Below are positions 8,699 to 18,200 of a stretch of 64,000 bases of DNA, piece after piece. How positions within the stretch are numbered: the first letter of the stretch is position 1; each line of letters begins with the position of its first letter. This stretch comes from Muribaculaceae bacterium. GTDB lineage: Bacteria > Bacteroidota > Bacteroidia > Bacteroidales > Muribaculaceae. A program made the translations under genes and the position numbers. The notes under the pieces were generated by a model, which searched no databases, was not told where the DNA came from, and was given only the letters and a program-made list of their open reading frames with translations. The stretch lies in contig JAMPAX010000001.1 in NCBI GenBank assembly GCA_023667015.1, positions 492,351-556,350 on the forward strand. The letters run 5' to 3'.

Positions 8699-9199
8699 AT
8701 GAAAACAGTAACACTGAATGGTCAGCCAATGCACCTTTATGGTGAACTGCCCAAGCCGGGAAGTCAGGCTCCAAATTTCGCACTCGTGGCAAAGGATTTA
8801 TCAGAAATCTGCCTACATGATTATATTGGCAAGCGTATTGTCCTCAATATCTTCCCATCTTTAGATACTGATGTCTGTGCAGCGTCTGTACGCCATTTCA
8901 ACAAACAGGTCTCTGAACTCGAAAACACCGTTGTACTGTGTGTATCTGCCGACCTTCCCTTTGCGGCAGCAAGATTCTGCACCGTCAATGGCATTGACAA
9001 TGTACATACAGCATCCACTTTCCGTAGTGCCTTTGGCCGCGACTACGGCGTAGAATTGGTAGACGGCCCTCTGCGAGGACTAATGTCAAGAGTAGTAATA
9101 GTAATTGACGAGGAAGGTAAAATCTTAGGCTCCGGCGTATGCGCCGAAATAGCCGAAGAACCCGACTACGACTTCGTCAAAAACCTCCTAACCAAATAA
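8699..9199 (+). CDS. tpx: Thiol peroxidase (peroxiredoxin, Tpx type)
   Basis: A 166-residue atypical 2-Cys peroxiredoxin that reduces hydroperoxides using thioredoxin. The peroxidatic Cys is in SLDTDVCAASV (about residue 60) and the resolving Cys in ARFCTVNG (about residue 94), the spacing of the Tpx family. The start MKTVTLNGQ at 8699 gives exactly the family length; in-frame starts at 8687 and 8660 would add 4 or 13 residues. It is divergent from the DUF2156 gene. A small repeat and the tRNA terminator follow. Confidence 0.95.
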   Translation: MKTVTLNGQPMHLYGELPKPGSQAPNFALVAKDLSEICLHDYIGKRIVLNIFPSLDTDVCAASVRHFNKQVSELENTVVLCVSADLPFAAARFCTVNGIDNVHTASTFRSAFGRDYGVELVDGPLRGLMSRVVIVIDEEGKILGSGVCAEIAEEPDYDFVKNLLTK

Positions 9200-9210
9200 C
9201 CCCCGGTAAC

Positions 9211-9236
9211 ACAGGCGTCCCGCCTTTGTCAGGGAC
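9211..9236. repeat. Short GC-rich repeat after tpx (copy 1)
   Basis: Starts ACAGGCGTCC, 12 bases after the tpx stop codon, and can form a small AGGCG/CGCCT hairpin. Its first 20 bases match a segment just after lpxA (41472-41491) at 18 positions, so this is a dispersed element and not chance. Confidence 0.55.
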
Positions 9237-9260
9237 GATTGCAAATCTTCCTTCCAACAC

Positions 9261-9297
9261 ACAAAGAGAGTCAAGACTTAGTCTTGACTCTCTTTGT
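9261..9297 (-). terminator. Terminator of the tRNA-Arg pair
   Basis: A perfect 17-bp stem (9261-9277 with 9281-9297) with a 3-base loop. On the minus strand it begins at the last base of the promoter-distal tRNA gene (9297), so the hairpin starts at the mature tRNA 3' end. It may also stop transcripts coming from tpx. Confidence 0.8.
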
Positions 9298-9370
9298 GAC
9301 TCCTACAGGATTCAAACCTGTAACCTTCTGATCCGTAGTCAGATGCTCTATTCAGTTGAGCTAAGGAGCC
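9297..9370 (-). tRNA. tRNA-Arg (anticodon ACG), promoter-distal copy
   Basis: A 74-base cloverleaf on the minus strand: acceptor stem GGCTCCT/AGGAGTC, D stem GCTC/GAGC, anticodon stem TCTGA/TCAGA around loop CTACGGA, T stem TACAG/CTGTA, discriminator A, CCA not encoded. The anticodon ACG would be read as ICG after A34 deamination, decoding CGU/CGC/CGA. Confidence 0.93.
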
Positions 9371-9376
9371 GGTATG

Positions 9377-9450
9377 TGATCCGTGCAGGATTCAAACCTG
9401 CAACCTTCTGATCCGTAGTCAGATGCTCTATTCAGTTGAGCTAACGGACC
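9377..9450 (-). tRNA. tRNA-Arg (anticodon ACG), promoter-proximal copy
   Basis: A 74-base cloverleaf with the same D arm, anticodon arm and variable loop as its neighbour, but a different acceptor stem (GGTCCGT/ACGGATC) and a G-C instead of A-U pair in the T stem. Pairing is conserved in both arms. Only 6 bases separate the two genes, so they are surely cotranscribed from the promoter at 9500-9531. Confidence 0.93.
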
Positions 9451-9499
9451 ATGCTAACGTTCGCTACCTTTTGTCTTGGTCGTTTCCGTTTTGCGAGTG

Positions 9500-9531
9500 C
9501 AAAGTTAAGCCTTTTCTACATTCTGACCAAA
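9500..9531 (-). promoter_or_regulatory. Promoter of the tRNA-Arg pair
   Basis: On the minus strand TTTG (9528-9531), 20 bases, then TAACTTTG (9500-9507): a full match to the Bacteroidetes promoter. Transcription would start near 9493, some 40 bases before the first tRNA. The rest of the 9451-9646 gap is AT-rich and non-coding. Confidence 0.7.
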
Positions 9532-9646
9532 TTTTTTGGCTACTTTTTTTTGATTTTTTTCGAATTATTTTGACTATTTTAGCTAAAGTAGGTGTGGTTC
9601 AGTATGCTATGGAGTCTTGACTTTCTTATGCATTCTCTACCTCTCG

Positions 9647-10024
9647 CTATCTCGTCTTGTGAAGACGTACTGCCGCACTACCACTCATCCCCGGTATCGG
9701 CGGATTGAGTTTTTCAAGTCGTATATCCGCTTCTCTGATAGTTTCCCACTTGACAAAGATGTTTTTCAATATATGTGAGCAGACGGTCTCCAGGAGTTTC
9801 CTCGGCTCTTCCATTTCTCGCTCTATCTCTTCATAGAGATCCGCATATGATATCTTACCCTCCAGAGAATCATCCTGTAGCTTATCTGAGCTGAGGAAAT
9901 AGCTGACGCGGAGATCCACTTTGAATTCGTTGCCAACTATTTTCTCTTGCTCAAAGACTCCATGGTGCGCATAAAAGCGAACGTTGTAGAGTTCTACTGT
10001 CAGTTTCTCAACATTTGCAGTCAT
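9647..10024 (-). CDS. folB: Dihydroneopterin aldolase
   Basis: A 125-residue enzyme of folate synthesis that cleaves dihydroneopterin to 6-hydroxymethyldihydropterin and glycolaldehyde. It has the family opening VRFYAHHGVFEQEK, with the catalytic/substrate Glu, and the closing RLEKLNPPIPG motif. The ATG at 10024 matches the family length (~120) and overlaps the rpiB 3' end by 17 bases; an upstream in-frame start would lengthen the overlap to 71 bases. Translational coupling with rpiB is likely. Confidence 0.93.
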   Translation of the reverse strand: MTANVEKLTVELYNVRFYAHHGVFEQEKIVGNEFKVDLRVSYFLSSDKLQDDSLEGKISYADLYEEIEREMEEPRKLLETVCSHILKNIFVKWETIREADIRLEKLNPPIPGMSGSAAVRLHKTR

Positions 10025-10454
10025 CAGCGGGGATTTTGTCGATTCTGCGTTGGTGTCTGCCTCCTTCAAATTCGGCATTCAAGTAGGCGTCTACGATATT
10101 CTTGGCTTCATATTCGCTGATAAAGCGTGCGGGAAGTACAAGGATATTGGCGTTGTTGTGTTGCTTGGCTAATGAGGCCAGTTCCGGTTGCCAACACAAT
10201 GCCGCACGTATCCCTTGATGCTTGTTGAGGGTCATGTTGATGCCGTTGCCCGAGCCACACATGGCTATACCGAAGTCGCAGTCTCCATTTTCCACTGCCT
10301 TGGCACATGGGTGTGCGTAGTCAGGGTAGTCACAGCTCTCTGTAGAATGAGTGCCAAAGTCTTCTACTTCGTATCCCTTCTCTTCTACGTATTTGATAAG
10401 TTCCTGTTTCAGTTCATAGCCGGCATGGTCGCTGGCGAATGCTATCTTTTTCAT
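10008..10454 (-). CDS. rpiB: Ribose-5-phosphate isomerase B
   Basis: A 148-residue LacAB/RpiB family isomerase interconverting ribose 5-phosphate and ribulose 5-phosphate. It carries IAFASDHAGYELK at the start, a His in YPDYAHP, the active-site Cys in MCGSGNGIN, and HNNANILVLPAR. The last residues (DDCKC) overlap the start of folB. Confidence 0.95.
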   Translation of the reverse strand: MKKIAFASDHAGYELKQELIKYVEEKGYEVEDFGTHSTESCDYPDYAHPCAKAVENGDCDFGIAMCGSGNGINMTLNKHQGIRAALCWQPELASLAKQHNNANILVLPARFISEYEAKNIVDAYLNAEFEGGRHQRRIDKIPADDCKC

Positions 10455-10526
10455 GGTCTGTTATTTATTAGGTGTCTGTAATCAATTTAAATTGCGTAGC
10501 TTCTATCAGCAATCAGCTATCAACCA

Positions 10527-11147
10527 TCAACTCTCAATAGACGTTGCGCAGAGACTGCTATTGATTCGGTCGATATAGTCAAGGAGCTCGTCTCTACCTT
10601 GTTTCTTCTCAGAGGAGGTCAAAAATATTGGTGGCAACTCTTCCCAACTTTTCCGGAGCTCTTTCTTATAATCTTCCACGTTTTTTTCTCCGGCAGCTTT
10701 GCTGAGCTTGTCAGCTTTTGTGAATACTAACGCAAAGGGTACGCCGTGTTCTCCGAGCATCTGGATAAAGTCGAGGTCTATTTTTTGAGGTTTGTGGCGT
10801 ATGTCGAGAAGTACGAACAGCATCGTCATCTGTTCGCGCCTATCGATATATGAGGAGATAATTCTCTTGATTTCTTCTCTTTGGCTTTTGCCACGTGAGG
10901 CATATCCATAGCCGGGAAGATCCACGATCCACCATTTTCCGTCGTTGATGGAAAAATGATTGATAAGGAGTGTCTTTCCGGGAAGCTGGGATGTCTTTGC
11001 CAATCCCTTTCGCCCCACAAGCATATTTATCAGCGATGATTTGCCAACGTTGCTCCTGCCAATAAAGGCATATTCCGGTGAATGATGGTCAGGACATTTG
11101 GCCACGTCGGTGTTGCTGATTTCAAATTTCGCGTCTTTAATTACCAT
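10527..11147 (-). CDS. engB: Ribosome biogenesis GTPase EngB/YsxC
   Basis: A 206-residue TrmE-Era-EngA-EngB superfamily GTPase needed for large-subunit assembly. G1 [10 protein letters not shown]2 region [10 protein letters not shown]3 DLPGYGYA and G4 TKADK are all intact. It lies 16 bases after the aspartate kinase gene, in the same direction, so the two probably share a transcript. Confidence 0.96.
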   Translation of the reverse strand: MVIKDAKFEISNTDVAKCPDHHSPEYAFIGRSNVGKSSLINMLVGRKGLAKTSQLPGKTLLINHFSINDGKWWIVDLPGYGYASRGKSQREEIKRIISSYIDRREQMTMLFVLLDIRHKPQKIDLDFIQMLGEHGVPFALVFTKADKLSKAAGEKNVEDYKKELRKSWEELPPIFLTSSEKKQGRDELLDYIDRINSSLCATSIES

Positions 11148-11163
11148 AGTTTTGTTTTATTTA

Positions 11164-12546
11164 TCATTCCTCAACTGTCTCGGGAAAGAATAAGGAGTGT
11201 ATAAGCCTTATAGCGTTGGCAGACTGATCCTCCTCTATTACAAACGTTGCTGTGGTCTTAGAGTTCGATGTAGATGAGGCGTAGGGGATAATATTTCCAC
11301 CGATGAGTGCATTGAGGATACGGGTGTCGATACCTTCAATTTTAGATAAGTGTTCTCCAACGACGGCTACGGTTGCTAATCCTTCGCGGATATCTACCTT
11401 CTCAAGCAATCCGGAAGCTAATTCCGGTGCAAACTCTTCTTTCATAAGCTCAACTGCAACTTTAAGGTCTTTGCGACTTAGAGCGAAACAGAAGGAGTCT
11501 GCCTTTCGTTTCTGGTCTACGAGGAAGACGCTGATACCTCGGCGTGCCAGTGCGTTGAAGCTACGGGAATTTATTCCTGCAACGTTGCTACAGAAATTTC
11601 CTCTCATGATTAGCAGTGCTGTGTCTTTGAGCGAGGATATGCCGGTGACAGCTCCTCCATCTGCCGGGGAGTGGTCTGTAATAGTGGTGCAGGCTGATGC
11701 GGGGCGGAATGTATTGCGTATCTTAATGGGTATATTCTTATGGAAGACTGGGTAGATAGTGGGTGGATATATGACTTTTGCCCCGAAGGAACATAGTTCC
11801 ATACTCTCTACGAAGGTCATTTCTGGGATGAGTCGTGCTGAGGGGATGATGCGTGGATCGGCTGTCATAAATCCGTCAACATCGGTCCAAATCTCAAGAG
11901 TGCGGGCTCCGAGGGCTGCAGCCACCAAGGCTGCTGTATAGTCGCTACCGCCGCGTCCAAGGTTGGTAATCTCCCCACTCTGATAGTCGGAGGAGATAAA
12001 TCCTCCAATTACTGCGGGCCATTGCTTGTTACCGCTGAATTCTTCGCGTATGAGCTGATCGGTTAGCTCGGTCCGTGCTATGTTTTTGTCAAACCATTTT
12101 TCAGTCTTGATAAAGGAAGGAGAGTCGTGGTGTTTCGCTCCCGCGATTATACCTGCTACGATCACCGAAGACATCCTCTCACCGAAGCTGACTATGGCAT
12201 CGAGGGTCTTTGTCGGAAGGTCTGCAATCAATGCTAATCCGTCATACAATCTAAAGAGTTCGCCAAGGAGTGTTTCTACGGCAGTGCGCACATCATCGCC
12301 TTTCTCCGGCACCACGAGTGCATCGATAATGTCATAATGACGTTTTGCTATTCCAGGGAGTTCTTCCTTATATGTAGCGTCCCCCGAGGCGGCTTTCTGT
12401 GCCGTTGCTATTAGTTTATCTGTCAGACCTCCTAAGGCGGAGACTACGATGATAGCCTCCTCTGTCAGGCCTTCTACAATTTTTTTTACATTAGTGAGAC
12501 TTTCAATTGTCCCTACTGATGTTCCTCCGAATTTTAGTACTATCAT
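11164..12546 (-). CDS. lysC: Aspartate kinase (monofunctional)
   Basis: A 460-residue enzyme phosphorylating aspartate, the first step to lysine, threonine and methionine. It has the N-terminal KFGGTSVG, SFGERMSS near residue 125, NLGRGGSDYTAA (nucleotide/aspartate binding) and WTDVDGFMTADPR. Two ACT regulatory domains fill the last ~150 residues, which implies allosteric control by an amino acid. It is the stand-alone type, not fused to homoserine dehydrogenase. The assignment as lysC among several possible isoenzymes is by analogy. Confidence 0.92.
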   Translation of the reverse strand: MIVLKFGGTSVGTIESLTNVKKIVEGLTEEAIIVVSALGGLTDKLIATAQKAASGDATYKEELPGIAKRHYDIIDALVVPEKGDDVRTAVETLLGELFRLYDGLALIADLPTKTLDAIVSFGERMSSVIVAGIIAGAKHHDSPSFIKTEKWFDKNIARTELTDQLIREEFSGNKQWPAVIGGFISSDYQSGEITNLGRGGSDYTAALVAAALGARTLEIWTDVDGFMTADPRIIPSARLIPEMTFVESMELCSFGAKVIYPPTIYPVFHKNIPIKIRNTFRPASACTTITDHSPADGGAVTGISSLKDTALLIMRGNFCSNVAGINSRSFNALARRGISVFLVDQKRKADSFCFALSRKDLKVAVELMKEEFAPELASGLLEKVDIREGLATVAVVGEHLSKIEGIDTRILNALIGGNIIPYASSTSNSKTTATFVIEEDQSANAIRLIHSLFFPETVEE

Positions 12547-12584
12547 TATACACGACGTATTTGAACATCTTATAAATAATTTTA

Positions 12585-12592
12585 CAAATGTA
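12585..12592 (-). promoter_or_regulatory. Possible -7 box of the aspartate kinase-engB operon
   Basis: TACATTTG on the minus strand, 39 bases upstream of the start codon, matches TAnnTTTG. No clear TTTG is found at the expected -33 distance. Confidence 0.35.
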
Positions 12593-12700
12593 GCAATTTT
12601 TTTGCTAATTTCGGGAAAAATCTTTCCTCTGTCGTTTTATATATGTGACATGTTTTTGTCATATTACCATATTTCCTTGACTAATTTGCTATAAATTCCT

Positions 12701-13300
12701 ATGAATCTAAATAATTTTATTCATAATGATTCTTCGCTTGATATTATACTTCGTCCCGGGTGTCTACTTTTGGCCAGCCCTCTGATGAAGGAACCTCATT
12801 TCGACAGAGGGGTGATTGCTCTGATTGATACTAACAATGAAAGAGGTTGTCTGGGGCTTACTCTGAATAAGCCGACAACGATGAGGATGGAGAATATTTT
12901 CGATGGATGGCAGCGCCTTGAGGGTATACCTATATATCTCGGTGGTCCGGTTGATACCCAACGTCTCTTTATGCTACATAGGCTGGGCGATGTAATCCGT
13001 GGATCAATGGAGATTGACAAGGGTTTGTATATCGGCAATAATATAGGTGATGCTTTCCGATATCTTGAGCTGGGAGGGAAACTTGAGGGGGAACTGCGTT
13101 TCTTCCTCGGATACAGCGGATGGGTTGCCGGACAACTTGAACAGGAAATAAAGAATCAAGCATGGGCAGTAAATGATTCTCCCCATACGGATAATCTTCT
13201 GATAGGGGAAGGGGAGGAGTATTGGCGCCGTGAGATAAGAGACCTTGGCGAGGATTTCCGACCATGGCTGATGATGCCGGAACATCCGTGGGAAAACTAA
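12701..13300 (+). CDS. yqgE: YqgE/AlgH family protein
   Basis: A 199-residue protein of the YqgE/AlgH (DUF179) family: LRPGCLLLASPLM near the N-terminus, RGVIALIDTNNERGCLGLTLNKP, then LGGPVDTQRLFMLHR and FFLGYSGWVAGQLEQE. The molecular role is not established. It is divergent from aspartate kinase and convergent with the GNAT gene. Confidence 0.93.
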   Translation: MNLNNFIHNDSSLDIILRPGCLLLASPLMKEPHFDRGVIALIDTNNERGCLGLTLNKPTTMRMENIFDGWQRLEGIPIYLGGPVDTQRLFMLHRLGDVIRGSMEIDKGLYIGNNIGDAFRYLELGGKLEGELRFFLGYSGWVAGQLEQEIKNQAWAVNDSPHTDNLLIGEGEEYWRREIRDLGEDFRPWLMMPEHPWEN

Positions 13301-13307
13301 AACTATA

Positions 13308-13322
13308 TTCGGCAGAGCCGAA
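13308..13322. terminator. Short hairpin between convergent yqgE and GNAT genes
   Basis: TTCGGC-AGA-GCCGAA, 8 bases after the yqgE stop, with an A/T-rich continuation. It shares its TTCGGCAGAGCC core with the hairpin after cinA (56309-56331). It may be a weak terminator or a small dispersed repeat. Confidence 0.45.
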
Positions 13323-13333
13323 AATGTTAAACT

Positions 13334-13858
13334 CTAAACGTTTATTGTCCAGAGGGCGATGTCTTGGCGGGTGGTGCCGCTGCGATGCCATCTTGGCAGG
13401 GTGCCGCAATATTGGAATCCAAATTTCTTGAAGAGCTTCCGGGAGGTTTTGTTCCCTTCGGCTATTCGCGCTCCAAGGCTCTCTATCCCTAAATGTTCCT
13501 GATTATATCTCAGTAGTTCCTGCAAAATCAAGCTGCCAATTCCGCAACCTCTATACTCCGGTTTGACGTAGAGACCTATGAATGCATGACTATGTCGTGC
13601 ACTGATTTCGTATAGATCTGCTATCCCAACAATTTTGCCTTCATTGATCTGGGCAATGAGTCGCAACTGTCCCTCGCTGAAGGGATCTGCTCCGTAGCTG
13701 CTGGCGTACTCGGTGAGCTGACGACGTGAATAGGGGGCTGTCATGTCGCCGGTCCACCAGTCTTCCCTCCGATTGTCCATATCATAAACTTCCGATACGT
13801 CTTCAGGTTCGAAGGCTCTTAAAATGATTGTCAGAGCGTTATAATCTTTTGTGTCCAT
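13334..13858 (-). CDS. GNAT family N-acetyltransferase (RimJ/RimL-like)
   Basis: A 174-residue acetyl-CoA-dependent N-acetyltransferase. The fold is recognisable: N-terminal LRAFEPEDVSEVYD, the motif-A acetyl-CoA loop VKPEYRGCGIGSLIL near residue 97, and motif B NKTSRKLFKKFGFQ. The substrate, small molecule or protein N-terminus, is not clear. The start codon overlaps the recR stop codon by one base (TAATG), so translation is coupled to recR. Confidence 0.88.
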   Translation of the reverse strand: MDTKDYNALTIILRAFEPEDVSEVYDMDNRREDWWTGDMTAPYSRRQLTEYASSYGADPFSEGQLRLIAQINEGKIVGIADLYEISARHSHAFIGLYVKPEYRGCGIGSLILQELLRYNQEHLGIESLGARIAEGNKTSRKLFKKFGFQYCGTLPRWHRSGTTRQDIALWTINV

Positions 13859-14490
13859 TATTTCGATTGTTCATAACTTCCGGAGAAGGGTATACGATTG
13901 ACGATACTTCGTCCTAGTGTCAGTTCATCAGTATTTTCCAAGTCGTTGCCAACACTTAGTCCTCGGGCTAACACGGAGGTGCGCACTGACATCCCTTCCA
14001 TCTTTCGGAATATATAGAAGTTGGTAGTATCCCCCTCAATGGTAGGGCTAAGCGCGAAGATAACTTCATCGATATCTCCTTTGCGTAATCTTTCTATCAG
14101 AGAGTCTATTTCCAAGTCTGAGGGACCAATGCCGTCGAGGGGTGAGATGACTCCTCCCAGGACGTGGTATAGTCCGTGGAATTCTCCGGAAGCTTCAACA
14201 GTCAATACGTCTTTTACGTTTTCTACCACACAGATTATATTGGAGTCGCGTCTGTGGTCGGAACATATCGGACAAACTTCCTCCTCACTGATATTATGAC
14301 ATACGTGGCAATATTGTATATTTTGCCGCATGTCTATCAATGAATTGCCCAATGCTTCAACTGCCGACTTCTCTTGCCTTAACAGGTGGAGGGCAAGTCT
14401 GAGCGCGGTCTTCCGACCGATGCCGGGGAGCTTGGCGAGTTCGCTGACTGCTGTATCAAGTAGACTGGAATTATAAGATTGGTCGTTCAT
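13858..14490 (-). CDS. recR: Recombination mediator RecR
   Basis: A 210-residue protein of the RecFOR pathway, which loads RecA at gaps. It has an N-terminal helix-hairpin-helix ([20 protein letters not shown]), a four-Cys zinc finger ([16 protein letters not shown]), then a Toprim domain with [17 protein letters not shown]. It is divergent from ruvA, another recombination gene, with 86 bases between. Confidence 0.97.
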   Translation of the reverse strand: MNDQSYNSSLLDTAVSELAKLPGIGRKTALRLALHLLRQEKSAVEALGNSLIDMRQNIQYCHVCHNISEEEVCPICSDHRRDSNIICVVENVKDVLTVEASGEFHGLYHVLGGVISPLDGIGPSDLEIDSLIERLRKGDIDEVIFALSPTIEGDTTNFYIFRKMEGMSVRTSVLARGLSVGNDLENTDELTLGRSIVNRIPFSGSYEQSK

Positions 14491-14576
14491 TTACGTTATA
14501 TGTTAAGGACAGTCTTTTTCAGAGATGGAAGATCTATCTCAATATTTAATGGCTGTCAGTAAATATTAACGATAAT

Positions 14577-15158
14577 ATGATAGATTATATTGCAGGCAAC
14601 ATCGCCGAAACAGAACCTACACGATGTGTCGTGGACTGTGGAGGTGTGGGCTATGAGCTCGCGATTACTTTGACCGACTATTCTCGCCTCTCAGGAATGA
14701 CAACTGTCAAGCTTTATGCCCATGAGATTATCCGCGAGGATTCTCATATTCTCTTCGGATTTCTCGACAAGGAGACTCGCGCTTTGTTTCGTATGCTCAT
14801 AAGTGTCAATGGTGTAGGACCGGCTATGGCTCGTCTTATCCTTTCTTCAATGAATGCCACACAACTTGAACAGACTATCTCTGCGGGCAATCTTGCAGCT
14901 TTGAAAGGCGTCAAGGGAATAGGTACCAAGACAGCCCAACGTATAATTGTTGACCTGAAAGATAAAATAAATGCAACATCGGCTACGTTATCTGATAGTA
15001 TGCCGAAGTATGCAGAATCTTTTGAGGACGCACTGGCTGCCCTTGTGATGCTCGGATTTACTAAGCCTCAAAGTGAGAAGGTGCTTAAAAAGGTTTTTTC
15101 TCAGGATCCCTCAGCGTCTACAGAGGCCGCTATCCGGTTGGTGCTTTCGATGATGTAA
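14577..15158 (+). CDS. ruvA: Holliday junction DNA helicase subunit RuvA
   Basis: A 193-residue Holliday-junction-binding protein. Domain I begins MIDYIAGNIAE, domain II has two helix-hairpin-helix motifs (INGVGP-like VNGVGPAMA, and KGVKGIGTKTAQRI), and domain III (last ~45 residues) contacts RuvB. It is followed 102 bases later by sprA in the same direction, an arrangement common in Bacteroidetes. Confidence 0.97.
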   Translation: MIDYIAGNIAETEPTRCVVDCGGVGYELAITLTDYSRLSGMTTVKLYAHEIIREDSHILFGFLDKETRALFRMLISVNGVGPAMARLILSSMNATQLEQTISAGNLAALKGVKGIGTKTAQRIIVDLKDKINATSATLSDSMPKYAESFEDALAALVMLGFTKPQSEKVLKKVFSQDPSASTEAAIRLVLSMM

Positions 15159-15260
15159 TTTATCTTCGGGTTTATTTTTTACGACATAACAACTATTTCC
15201 TCATTGAATGACAAAGGTCTTGCTTTCGGTGAGGATAGTATATGATAACTTGATGACTTG

Positions 15261-18200
15261 ATGTCAAAAGGGAATTTGATTTCACGTTTCCGTGTTGTGC
15301 TGACGGTGTCTGTGCTGATGCTGTTGGCTGCTGTAGTGTCTTATCCCCAGTACATGAAGTCGTCGCTTGAGCCACCCCCGCCACCACCGGCTCCGGGGCA
15401 GTATCTCGACCGTACGCATATCCCGGACAGCGATTTCCTTCCCTCTCCGGTTTCGCCAACTCTTCCTCGTGGCTATTCGGATTATATAGGTCAGGAATAT
15501 GCTGCTGATTTGCGCACACCATCCAATATTAAGACTGAAGCTGTTTTCGATCCCGTTTCCGGCTTATATGTTATTCATACTAAGGTTGGAGACCGTGATG
15601 TCGTCACCCCTTATATGATGACCGCCGATGAATATAACAGCATGATAAACAGGCGGGAGATGTTCTCCTATTTCCAATCGCGCAATGCTGAGTCTTTTGA
15701 ACAGAAGGATAAGCAGCCGTTCAATGTACTCGATATGAATTTCGCTCTGGGACCGTTGGAGAAAATCTTTGGGCCCGGCGGTGTGCGGCTGACTACGCAG
15801 GGTTCTATACAGCTCTCTATGGGTATTAAGTCCAACCGTACGGACAATCCGGCTCTCTCGCTCCGCTCCAGACGTAAGACTTTCTTTGACTTCGACCAGA
15901 AAATTCAGGCTACTATCGCTGCATCGGTGGGTGATAAAATGAAGTTTAACATGACTTACAATACTGATGCTACGTTCGATTTCGACTCTAAAAACCTTAA
16001 GCTCGTCTATGAGGGTAAGGAGGATGAAATCATCAAGAATATTGAGGCGGGTAATGTCAGTATGTCTACAGGGTCATCGCTCATTCGTGGAGGTACGGCC
16101 CTATTCGGCGTTAAGGCGAAGTTGCAGTTTGGTAAGTTGACGCTCACCGGCCTTATATCTCAGCAAAATTCTGAGTCGAAGACTGTCAATACTCAGGGAG
16201 GTGTGCAAGCTACTAAGTTTTCTATCCGCGCTAATGATTATGATGCCAACAGGCACTTCTTCTTGGCTCAATATTTCTATGATAACTACGATCAGTTTGC
16301 CTCCCGGCTGCCTCACGTCTCTTCAGGTATCAACATTACTCGAATAGAGGTGTGGGTGACCAACAAAAATTCTAATTATCAGGAGAGTCGAAACTTCGTT
16401 GGATTCATGGACCTCGGAGAAAATACCCGACTGGCCAACGACTATTGGCGTCCCGACATGGCTATCAATATCCCCTCCAACCAGAGTAATAATCTGTTGA
16501 GTGTGGTAAAGACGGACTATCCCGGCGCCAGAAACATTAATCAAGTTACTCAGGCTCTCGAGCCTCTGCGTGCTTATGGCATTGAGGGTGGTAAGGACTA
16601 TGAGAAGGTGGAGAGTGCCCGTTTGCTGAAGTCTTCGGAATATACTCTGAATTCTACTTTGGGATACATCTCGCTGAAGTCTGCTTTGAATTCAGACGAG
16701 GTGCTTGCCGTAGCTTATGAATATACATATAATGGAAAGGTCTACCAGGTCGGTGAGTTCTCCAGTGATGTAACCAATACCTCGGAGTCTCTATATCTTA
16801 AGATGCTTCGCGGCACGACTATTTCCCCTCGATTGCCGATGTGGAAACTGATGATGAAAAACGTCTACTCCCTCGGTGCATACCAGCTTTCAAGCAATAA
16901 GTTTAAACTCAATATCAAGTATCTTAGTGATACTACCGGCATAGAAATCAATTATCTTCCGGTGCCGGGTATTTCTAACATCCCTCTTTTGCAGGTGATG
17001 AATCTTGACCGTATAGACTCTAATCAGGAGTCGAACCCTGACGGTTTCTTCGACTACATTGAGGGATATACCGTGCAGTCTTCATCGGGTAAGATTATCT
17101 TTCCGGTGGCCGAACCTTTTGGCGCTTATCTCGAGAAGAAGATTGGCAACAAGGATCTTGCAGCCCCCTACGTATTCAACGAGCTGTACGATTCTACACT
17201 CGTCGTGGCAAAACAGTTTGCAGATAAGGATAAGTACTCACTTGTGGGCGAGTATCAGGCTTCAAGTGGGGCTACAATTCGTCTGAATGCCATGAATGTG
17301 CCCCGAGGTTCTGTTGTCGTAATGGCTGGAGGCGTGGTGCTGACTGAGAATAGTGACTATACTGTTGACTATTCAATGGGTATTGTGACTATTACAAACC
17401 AGAGTATTATTGATTCCGGCACCAATGTTTCCGTGACTCTCGAAAACCAGTCGATGTTCTCGATGCAACGTAAGACTCTCCTCGGTCTGGATGCCCAATA
17501 CCGCTTTAATAAGAATTTTACCCTGGGCGGTACAATTCTTCATTTTTCGGAAAAGGGGCTGACGGAAAAGGTGAATATCGGAGATGAGGTCATCAACAAT
17601 ACGATGTGGGGTCTGAATCTCAACTACAACACTGAGTTCATGTGGCTAACAAATCTCCTTAATAAGGTACCCACAATCAGTGCTGTAGCTCCCTCTACTT
17701 TCAAGCTCAACGCTGAGTTTGCTCAGCTCGTCCCCCATCAGCAAAAGTCAGGCTCCAATAAGGGTTCAAGCTATATTGATGATTTTGAATCTACACAGAC
17801 AGGTGTAGACCTTCGCAACCCTTACTCATGGTTCCTTGCTTCCACACCATACGATGGCGGTGCCGACCCGCTTTTCCCGGAGGCATCGCTAAGCAATAAT
17901 GTAGCATATGGTAAGAATCGCGCTCTCCTTGCATGGAACTATATTGACAGGATTTTTACTCAGAGAAATTCGTCAATGCTCCCCGGCTATCTGAAAAATG
18001 ACCTTAAGCAGCTTTCCAATCCATATGTTCGCGAGGTGACTGTATCGGAGCTTTTCCCAAATCGCCAGCTCAATTATGGAGAGCAAAACCTGATTCAGAC
18101 TTTCAATCTCAGTTTCTATCCTAAGGAGAGAGGCCCCTACAACCTCGATGCAACGAATATCGATGGCGAAGGTAATCTCCTCTATCCCGAAAAGCGTTGG

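Noticed and set aside
9297..9450. Tandem tRNA genes as an integration (att) site
   Set aside because: No integrase, no partial tRNA 3' end copy nearby and no accessory genes; the duplication is simply two full genes.
15258..15260. TTG as start codon of sprA
   Set aside because: An ATG follows at the next codon and gives the same signal peptide.
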